NCBI GenBank assembly: GCA_021018995.1
Contig: CM037591.1
Location: 70,087,901 to 70,151,900, forward strand
Reading direction: 5' to 3'
Length of the DNA stretch: 64,000 nucleotides
From: Chloranthus sessilifolius
Taxonomy: Eukaryota; Streptophyta; Magnoliopsida; Chloranthales; Chloranthaceae
The notes below the pieces were generated by a model that was not told where the DNA came from, searched no databases, and saw nothing but the letters and a program-made list of their open reading frames with translations. The position numbers and the translations under genes were made by a program. Positions 56,587 to 64,000 of this stretch are shown here, piece by piece. Within the stretch, counting starts at the first letter, position 1; every line of letters begins with the position of its first letter.

Positions 56587-57198
56587 TTTTCATGTGTATT
56601 GTGCTTTACAATGTAAGTAGGGCCCTGTTTTACTATTGTATATTGTTTACATTGAAAATCTCTGAAAATTTAGGGTTCCATGTTAGATAGTAAAAAATTA
56701 ACAGTAAAAAAATAAATGAATGAAATTTTAAATTAAAAAATACATTTCACTTCAACATGGATTTTTGAAAGAGTTGTAAATAGTATTTTGAAGGTTTTCC
56801 ACACTCATTTTCGTACACCCGACACTATGGTATTAATCATGTGGACTGGCAGATGCAAAGTTGACAAGTCTTTAGATTAGTAGTGCCGAAGATTTCATCA
56901 AAAAAGAAACCCTATCATGTGATTAAGAGCAGCTAAATGCAATAAAAATTAACGGCTAAAATATTTTGGAGATAACCATTCATTTTTTATGGCATTGGAC
57001 TGCTCTTAATCACATGACAAAGATGCATTTTCAATGAAACCTTTGGCACGGTTGGTCTAAGCATCATATACTTGGCATCCACCAGTCTACTTGATGAAAA
57101 CTAGTGCCACATGTACAAAATGCACCCATACATTATCTACATTATATTAAGGTTGGTTCACATATGCCGGCTCTTCCACTCTTATGGAAATGAGGGGT

Positions 57199-57440
57199 TT
57201 AAGAGTGCGTTTGGTGTGGGCGCCGATCCTCGGGGCCTCAGAGCAGCTCTTGGGTTCCGGCGCAGTGCTCTTAGGCTTAGAGTGCATTTGGTAAACAAAC
57301 TCCCCTCCCCATTTGTGCTGGAAGGGGGCTGTTTTAATAAATGAAAAATGATCTCCCCGCTGGAGCAGAGAATACCTGTTCTGGCAAGAAGTGGGCAGTA
57401 GTTGGCATGTAATTGCTTGGAGCTTGTCCAAACACACTAT
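57199..57440. mobile_element. hAT-like MITE candidate (possibly two, nested)
   Basis: Left AGAGTGCGTTTGGTGTGGG at 57200 and a second similar left end AGAGTGCATTTGGTAAACAA at 57279; right end in reverse complement ATAGTGTGTTTGGACAAGC. GC-rich interior unlike its surroundings. An 8-bp target duplication is not clear. Confidence 0.45.
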
Positions 57441-57889
57441 GGCTTTGGGTGATTGCCTAAACAGTGCATGTAAATCTCACCATGTTGAAAATGTTAAAAT
57501 TGTTTTTTAACTATATTGAAACCCATAAATTTCTGTATCTCCCAAGATTAGACCAGTATCTTGGTGGCAGATTGACCCATGCACTACCTGGTGCACAGTG
57601 CACCATCCATGCACCAAATACCAACTCTTTAGACAAACATTTCTACGAGAACTTTTATAACACATTCATATCTAAGCTAAATATAGTGAACGTACTCCAT
57701 CAAATTCATGATAATGGTAACAGCATATGGGAACTTTGTAACCCATCGCACGTTGTTTATGGCATCTGATAGGACATACTATTTCCACATCCCAAACACT
57801 GCTCAATGATGGCTTTAGGACTATATTAGGTTCATTTCTACTGGGTTTGATTTAAATGTTCCTTAACAGTTCCTTGCTACAGTTCTAGC

Positions 57890-58133
57890 GCCCTGTTTGG
57901 TAACCCTTTTCCAAGAGGCACTTTTCAAGGGGAAAATGTAAGGTAAAAAGCACATTTCACCCAAGGACCTGACGACCTCTAGCTGAAAATGGTGCTATGT
58001 TGAGAAGCTACCCTATGCTGCTTCTCACACATCACCATTTTCAGCATGCGATAGACTTTTTGAGAAGCAGCTTGTGAGGCACCTATGTACAACACCTAGA
58101 AAGTGCTTTTTTGAAGGGGTTGCCAAAGAGGGC
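57890..58133. mobile_element. hAT-like MITE
   Basis: About 240 bp with inverted ends: left GCCCTGTTTGGTAACCCTTTT, right in reverse complement GGCCCTCTTTGGCAACCCCTT. An internal inverted repeat (AGCTGAAAATGGTG and CACCATTTTCAGC) lies near its centre. Typical of hAT non-autonomous elements whose ends begin with a CCCTGTTTGG-like sequence. Confidence 0.6.
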
Positions 58134-58390
58134 CGTCAACTCTATTAACTTTTCTGGTACCTGTTATCTTCTATTCTAGAATTTAGTGATTCTCAAAATT
58201 AAAATTGGTCATCCAACTGCTTATACTGGAAATTGTTTCATATGGAATCATGCTTGGTAGGAAAAATTTTCGACAATTCTTTTTCTATGATGGGATTTCA
58301 AAAGACTCAAATGCTCCTGGAGTTTGTGAATTTCATTTCATTTTTATTTTATTTTTTACAATCTGAAGAAATTTTCTCACTCTTTGAAGG

Positions 58391-58498
58391 TTAATGCGTT
58401 TCCTGTCACTGGTATGTTTGGAGTGTGCTCGACTTTCCTCTTCATTGCATCGATCTTGCAAAGGCGGCTGATGGCGATTGGCGAGAGCCACAACACAA
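58391..58498 (+). pseudogene. Possible host exon fragment with a hydrophobic segment
   Basis: Open frame VNAFPVTGMFGVCSTFLFIA followed by SILQRRLMAIGESHNT, ending at ACACAA|GTGAGT, a good donor site. GC content is higher than in flanking DNA. The hydrophobic run could be a membrane segment. Family not recognised. It may belong with the exon at 58689. Confidence 0.35.
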
Positions 58499-58688
58499 GT
58501 GAGTTCTTTTTTCATCTTAAAACCTATTGATTATTATGAATCTATGCTTCCAAATATGTGAATGCTTCTGTTTAAATGAATCCCTCCATTTACTCTATTT
58601 TTTCTTTGTACTTCATGATTCCTCATTTACCAATCGAAAAAAAAACTATATAATTTATTCCTCATTTTGCGGATATATTTCTTTTTAG

Positions 58689-58980
58689 AGCCACAGGATT
58701 GGACATCAATGAAGGAGAGAAACATGGAGTAAGAACCCATAAACTTCTGATGAAGAAGATAAAGCATCCGAAATTGGATAGTTTATATACAACTTATAAA
58801 CAAGTGCATAGTGTGTTCAATTATGACCGCACATGGGTATTTGCCTGTAATCTACTTAATTTGAAAATGGTGATCTGCCCAACAAAGAGGGGGTACTACC
58901 CAGTTGTTGAAAGTCGCAATTTCAGAGTCTACCACCGAAGTGGGTCTGCTGTTGGGGCTGCATGTGCCAAAGTAACACAG
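58689..58980 (+). pseudogene. Unidentified host exon (292 nt)
   Basis: A fully open 292-nt stretch with clean borders: CTTTTTAG before and ACACAG|GTATC after. It reads ATGLDINEGEKHGVRTHKLL ... KHPKLDSLYTTYKQVHSVFN ... RTWVFACNLLNLKMVICPTK ... YYPVVESRNFRVYHRSGSAV. Codon use and composition look like a real exon. I do not recognise the protein. It lies 300 bases before the receptor-kinase fragment but shows no resemblance to that family, so it probably comes from another gene. Confidence 0.5.
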
Positions 58981-59280
58981 GTATCAACTAAACCATTTTT
59001 GGTTGTCCATAGTTTGTCTTCTGTAGTTTTGGTTATTTCTTTCTAATCTTTACCTCAGGTTAGAATATTTATATTTTTGCATTTGTTTCTCATTGCATGG
59101 CCTTCTAGTACACAAGCTGCTATTTCTTTTTCTTAAGATGTATAAAGATGTGCTAAAACGATTTTAATATCTCTTAGTAATTTTTATCTAAATCTTTAAT
59201 TGATCAATGTTTTTTTGTTTTTTGATCGATATCATTGTTGTTTTTTTAGCCATTCTAAAAAGTTAACTATTTTGTTGTAG

Positions 59281-60033
59281 GGACTTATCAAACAATCATT
59301 TGACAGGCAAATTACCTGAATTTTTAGCAAAGCTACCATCGTTGAAGTTCCTGTAAGTTATATATCATTTTTTATGCGATATTGTTTTCAATGGGGGTAA
59401 AAACAGGCTGATTGAGCTCGACTTGAAAAAGTAAAACAATAACTATCATTCCTCGCATCCAAGAAAAGTCAAAGATGGATCATTGTCATTGGAGAATCGG
59501 TGCTTCACATTCAATGAGGTTGTAAGTATGACCAACAACTTTGAAGTAGTGCTCGGCAAAGGAGGGTTTGGGACAGTTTACGATGGTCAAACAATGGATG
59601 GAACTCGTGTTGCTGTTAAATTGCTCTCTCAAACATCATCTCAATGGTTTAAGGAATTCAAAGCAGAGGTGAGTTTGATTAGATGTTCAATATTAGTTGA
59701 AGAATGATAGAACATTAGACTTGCCTTGCATATGTAGTTACCATGAGATTCGTAGACCAATAGAACCCGATGATAACTAATGTGGAATCAAGTCAATTTC
59801 AAAAAATTGAGTCTTGGGTATCAATGTGTCAATACACAAATTCTGAAAGGGAAGCAAACAACTATTTTATTTTTATTTATTTAAACTATTGGAAATTGGA
59901 TTGTAGGCTGAGTTGTTGATGAGAGTTCATCATAGAAACATGGTCTCCTTTGTTGGATATTGTGATGAAGGGAAGGAACTGGCCCTCATCTACGAGTACA
60001 TGGCTGAAGGGAATCTACGACAACATCTCTCAG
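59281..60033 (+). pseudogene. LRR receptor-like kinase fragment (malectin-like LRR-RLK I type)
   Basis: Three exons. 59281-59352 (72 nt, one LRR: LSNNHLTGKLPEFLAKLPSL) with TTGTAG before and CCT|GTAAG after. About 59465-59668, start of the kinase domain (CFTFNEVVSMTNNFEVVLGK, the glycine loop GKGGFGTVYDG and the ATP-binding lysine in RVAVKLL), donor GAG|GTGAG. 59907-60033 ([37 protein letters not shown]), donor CAG|GTATC. The exon layout matches the At1g51-type LRR-RLKs. Signal peptide, malectin-like region, transmembrane segment, and the catalytic (HRD) and DFG parts are all absent, so it cannot make a working receptor. Most likely a captured gene fragment. Confidence 0.8.
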
Positions 60034-60742
60034 GTATCAACATTGTTTGTTTGTTGCCCTATTATAATCACTTTCTTTTCTTTCTTTCTTTTTTTCCTTT
60101 TTTTATCTTTTTAAAGTTCGTTACCAATTTTCATTGGAAACAGTTCTGTGAGAAAATCCTTCAATATTTTTCAATGAGAAATCTATTTGTGCATGCCTAC
60201 TTAGCCATTCTTGACCCAAACAAGACCTAAAAAAAAAGGGATCTATTAGTAGTGTTTTAGTCATTCTTCTATCGATGGGTTATGATTGAAAGGAGAGTTA
60301 CTTGTGCATAAAGAAATCTAGGGATCTCATTTCATTGTATGGGATTTAATAGCTAAAAGCCATGGCCTAGACTTTAATGATATTCTCATTTTTATTTCAG
60401 GCGAAGCTTTCTAATTTCAAGCTTACTTCAAACGGATCACTAGGGGTCGGGGACACTTGGTAGTAGAGGCGAAGCAAATTTAATTTTTTTTTTCTTTTAT
60501 TTTGAAAATGGGCCATGGGGTCCCTAGATTGTTAACTCTCTTTCTTTTCTTCTTCTTTTTGTTTGAATAAAAGGATTGGGCATGTAGAGTATAAAATGTT
60601 TGGCTGATTTGAATGGTTGGATCATAGGTTGAGATGCAACATTTTGTTTGAATAAAAGAATTGGGCATCTATTTTTTTTATTAATGACATTGAATGATTT
60701 GCATTTGAGTTGAATGGATGTGTTGAAATATGAAATTAATAG

Positions 60743-60784
<42 letters not shown>

Positions 60785-61153
60785 AAGGATTAAAACAATT
60801 GCATTAAAAACATTGCATTATAAAAAAGCATTAAAAAAATTGCATTAAAAAAAATTATTAAAAAAATTGCATTAAAAAAAATTGCATAAAAAATCATCGA
60901 CGTAATTTAAAAAAATAAAATTTTTTGCATAAAAAATCACTGTCAAAAGCAGTGGTATTTTTTTTTACTGTTAAGAGCAGTCATTGTTGAAGTTCATAAA
61001 CCACTGCCATGTGTAGTGATAAAAAAAATCACTGCTTTTTTTTCAACTGGTTAGGGCAGTGGTTTTTTGAAAAAAAAACCACTGTAAAAAATAGTGGTTT
61101 TTGGAAAAAACTACTATTTAAGGCATTGGTTTTTTTAGCTTTTTCATATAATG
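60034..61153. other. Right end of the CACTA-like segment
   Basis: AT microsatellite at 60748-60781, then about six copies of TTGCATTAAAAA-type repeats (60790-60890). Sub-terminal region at 60945-61135 has repeated ACCACTG / CAGTGGTTTTT motifs in both orientations, matching those near the left end. No kinase exons continue here. Confidence 0.5.
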
Positions 61154-61156
61154 TAT

Positions 61157-62128
61157 GAAAAAGATTAATCATTGGTTGAAACCAACCTGTTGAAAATGAC
61201 ACTACACATCAATCAAACTATCTGTAAACATGCATGCAGAAGGGTTCATTTTCCTTATTTTCGCAGGCTTAAAACCTGTATTGGCGCAGTATCCTTGTAT
61301 AGTGTACGCCTTGCATTTGGGTATCCGTAGGATGGTCGTTTGTTCTCATAAATTCTACTTTGATGGGTTCTGAGTCAAGACTTCCATCACCTTTATTGCT
61401 TATCGCCCCTAATGGGTGTATGTTTATACATAGTTGAATGATTCGTAAGATCATTATTGGCAGAGACCCGGATTAGGTGTCCCCTTCAGGGGGTACCCAA
61501 TTTTGGCCAGATCTGTTCAATGTTATTTTAAAGTTTGAAGCTCTAAGTCATGTTGATCTAGGGGCACGTTATAAAAAATGACATGTACTCCCAAAAAGTT
61601 TTGCAACATCTATCCGCTCCGATCGGTAGTCGTGCTAAATAAACTTCGCGATAAAAACTTCGCCCAAAGACCTTGAACCCTGCTTTATGCAGGAGCACCC
61701 ATGACCAGTCAGATGAGGCGGTCAATGCCTCATATGATTGGACACAAACTGTGGATCTTCGTATTTTTGTCTCGCGTCTATCTTTAAGTGTGGGTCAATC
61801 ACCCTCTCACTCATGGAGCTGTTATATTCAAAATGAAACTTGAACATCAAACATCTTTAATCATCTCGAGAAGCAAATATTTTTCCTAGTATATTGGGCT
61901 TTCGTAACTCATTCTACCTCGGTTATGCCTAGTAATGTCGCTAAGCACTTGGGGACCGATTATCTTGAGAAACGACCATTTTTCACGACATACAGGGCTT
62001 TCGTTTTCTCACCATATTACTCATCTGATGTTAGAATTTTATTCTAAATTTAGCGGACCTATCAGTAATGCCTTGGGCTTCTTCGGATGTCTCTTTTCTT
62101 TGGCACTCAATCATTAGTGATCGGATGC
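61157..62128 (+). other. Element F 3' noncoding region, last part
   Basis: Noncoding. Contains the diverged second copy of the ACTCCCAAAAAG block (about 61588-61740) also seen at 38281, and leads into the polypurine tract. No gene recognised. Confidence 0.55.
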
Positions 62129-62142
62129 CAAAGAGGGGAATA
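62129..62142 (+). other. Polypurine tract of element F
   Basis: CAAAGAGGGGAATA-type purine run directly before TGTAGACACC. Confidence 0.7.
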
Positions 62143-63495
62143 TGTAGACACCTAAATTTGGCCCAAGGCTCGATCGACACATACTTCAAGAGAGACATAT
62201 CCTTGAGCTTCTGAAAGCATTTCCCAAATCCTTAGGAATCATCTCAAACTCTTAGGAATCATCCCGAGCCCTTAGGAATCAACCATAGCCTTCCCATACC
62301 TATTAGAACCCTTTTCGGGCATGATTCGAGCCCTCCTGAACATCGGTTAGAAAGAGGAGTGCCAAAGTTTGTATATATAGTTTCCTAACCTAAGTAATAT
62401 ACTATTGGAAAATAGAGCTTCTCATCTTTCCAACGAACTAAGAATCGCCTAATTTGGAGTTGTACATCAAAAGTTATGGCGAAATTAAGATCACGGATTT
62501 GTGTAGGAAATTATAAAATCGGACCCATAGAGCTTATTTCGAACCCTCCTGAGCAATGGTTAAAGACAAGAATGCCAAAATTTACACAAACCTCTTCTTA
62601 TGCTGAATTATCTACCATAAGAAAAATGACTTCCCCATCTTTCCAATAAGCCTAAAATCTCCTCAATTAGAGTTATGCATCAAAAGTTATGGCGAAATGA
62701 AGATCACGGATTTCTGCAGGAAATTGCAAAACCGGGTTGAGCCTCTGTGGGTCTTCAACTTCTAATAGTTTGGGCCTGGTTTTTCTTCAAAAAATTGCTA
62801 AAATTGACATTGGGGATTCGACTTGTGGACCATCTCAAAGTCTGGGTGTTTCTTTAGGACTCTAGTGACCCTATTAGCTTGAGTTATCTCCCTTTTGCCA
62901 TTCAAGTCACCACCCTATCATCTACCATTAAACCTAAATCCCTCTTCTCGAAGCTCTAGAACACCCCAAAAACCTTAGATTGCTCATTACCTAATTGCTA
63001 ACCCTAATTAGCTTTTAAGTACCCCCTAACCCTCTCTTTTTCTATAAATAGAGAGGCACCCCCCCTTGCAAATGGCTTGAAAAGATTTTAAAAGAGAGAA
63101 AAGGCTTTAGCTATTCCTCTCTTCCTCTTTTAGCATTTGCTTATTAAAATTCATGCACCCTAGTTCATCCTTTAGACCTCATTTTCCACCATCAATCCTT
63201 GAGATCTAGCTAGAACTAGCCCCTAGCCTTCTTCTCTTACCTCTTAGCTACCAAGCCTTAAAGATCCAAACCCATCCTTCAACCCATTTGCTATTAGAAG
63301 CTCATTCAAGACACATTAATGCGAAGGTCCACATCAGTGCTACAAGGGCCCGAGGGCTCTGGCTCTCCCCTCTATTCCTCTACCTTCTTTGCTTTTCATC
63401 TATCCTAGAATTAAGCCATTACGCTGCCCAAATTTTGGCAAGCGGGAAGGGCTCAATAGGATCGGTGTGCCTTCGGGCAAGGGAAGGTGCAGCCC

Positions 63496-63548
<53 letters not shown>

Positions 63549-63813
63549 AACCAGCCCCATATAAATCCGGCCATAGTAGAGACCGCTTACAAGGGGGTTG
63601 ATCGGATGCCTAACACCTTCCCGATCGATAACCGAAGCCCCTATCCAAGAGCCTTTGGTGTAGACCGGATTTAAAGTCATATTTGTGGCACTTTGGTGCT
63701 TATAAAAATGATCTAGGTTTCCCGGGACACCAAAAGCTCCCGGTGACGACTTTAAATATTTATTTAGTGAGCGCATCATCGCGACGGGGTCGTAAAAAAA
63801 TTCCACGGTTGCA
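62143..63813 (+). repeat. 3' LTR of element F
   Basis: Aligns with 23309-24956 end to end: TGTAGACACC start, CCACGGTTGCA end, TATAAATA near 63042. It differs by an expanded AT microsatellite at 63499-63543. Confidence 0.85.
63499..63543. repeat. AT microsatellite in F 3' LTR
   Basis: About 22 AT dinucleotides. The 5' LTR has only a short (TA)n at the same place (24677-24690). Confidence 0.9.
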
Positions 63814-64000
63814 CAAGGTCATGTACTGATGGCTGAGCTAATGGATAGGGTTGTGGGTGATTGGGTGGTGAAGACTGTGGTAGTTGGTGAAATTAGCTGG
63901 GGTAAAGGTAATGGGACTGTGGAAGGTAGTTAAATTGGTGTTGTTGAGGTTGAAGTGGTGGTTACGGTGGAAATGGAAGTCATGGCTGAGGAAGTGATGG
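63814..64000 (-). mobile_element. Element H, right flank: low-complexity Gag-like sequence
   Basis: GGT- and GTG-rich on the plus strand, so Pro/His/Thr-rich when read on the minus strand, like 22867-23308 on the other side of F. It continues beyond the window. Confidence 0.35.

Larger units (their letters stand above)
56587..58390. other. CACTA-like interior right of element E, with MITE-like inserts
   Basis: No gene recognised; AT-rich. It holds two hAT-type MITE candidates (57199-57440 and 57890-58133, listed separately). Confidence 0.4.
38767..61153. mobile_element. CACTA-like DNA transposon carrying host exon fragments, split by element E
   Basis: Left end CACTATGTCAAAATAGGAG; right end read inward on the minus strand CATTATATGAAAAAGCTAA. 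Both continue into A-runs and ACCA(C/A)T. The flanking trinucleotide is TAT on both sides (38764-38766, 61154-61156), as expected for a CACTA 3-bp target duplication. Sub-terminal copies of AACCACT/CAGTGGTTT lie near both ends (38795-38885 and 60945-61135). Removing element E leaves about 10.1 kb. No transposase recognised, so it would be non-autonomous. The right terminus departs from the canonical CACTA pentamer at one base. Flanking by F sequence on both sides independently supports insertion. Confidence 0.5.
23309..63813 (+). mobile_element. Element F: Tat/Ogre-like Ty3/gypsy element, split by a 22-kb insertion
   Basis: Plus-strand element with 5' LTR (23309-24956), primer-binding site, Gag, protease with G-patch, RT, two RNase H regions, integrase, a long 3' region with an antisense ORF, then after the CACTA-like insertion (38767-61153) the last ~1 kb, polypurine tract and 3' LTR (62143-63813). 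The LTRs differ visibly, on the order of 15% in the aligned first 500 bases by eye, more than E's LTRs, so F is older than E. It is broken in at least a dozen places. The target-site duplication is not clear (AGGTG before, CAAGG after). An alternative is two different copies of one family. Confidence 0.7.

Noticed and set aside
61100-61153. Canonical CACTA terminus at the right end
   Set aside because: The right end reads CATTA rather than CACTA, so the call is kept as CACTA-like with medium confidence.
23304-63818. A clean target-site duplication for F
   Set aside because: AGGTG before and CAAGG after the LTRs match only loosely, so it is not claimed.

Overview
This is a stretch of flowering-plant nuclear DNA that is almost wholly nested transposable elements. 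LTR-retrotransposon lineages found only in land plants are present (Athila, Tekay/Del chromoviruses, dual-RNase-H Tat/Ogre-like), along with a CACTA-like DNA transposon, small MITEs, and exon fragments of plant genes (a LORELEI/LLG-like GPI protein and an LRR receptor kinase). The species cannot be named from the sequence. No intact host gene was found.

Layout. 1-2903: 5' end of a minus-strand Athila-like element (A), apparently inserted in a second Athila-like element (B, plus strand, 2904-9560). About 9615-13640: partial Tekay-type element C (plus). 14226-22866: Tekay-type element D (plus), 5' part absent, 3' LTR present. 22867-23308 and 63814-64000: minus-strand proline-rich Gag-like sequence of a further element (H) that seems to have received F. 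23309-63813: Tat/Ogre-like element F (plus) with both LTRs, split by a CACTA-like segment at 38767-61153. That segment carries the host exon fragments and is itself split by a complete Tekay-type element E (minus, 44329-56581, exact 5-bp TAACA target duplication). The likely order of events is H, then F, then the CACTA-like element, then E.

How the parts relate. The three Tekay-type elements (C, D, E) carry a homologous extra ORF after pol, in the sense direction.

The most unusual signal lies in DNA between genes. In each of the four retroelement families A/B, C, D and E, a family-specific 10-14 bp palindrome is reiterated at intervals near 21 bp or 31-32 bp, i.e. whole numbers of helical turns. 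The same motif array occurs in the LTR (seen for A, B, D and E; C's LTR is outside the window) and again in the spacer just upstream of the post-pol ORF (B, C, D, E). The palindrome differs between families while the geometry is kept. This looks like an operator or enhancer array shared by the LTR promoter and a possible internal promoter for the extra ORF. One hypothesis is that the extra protein, or a host dimer, recognises it. All spacings were counted by hand.
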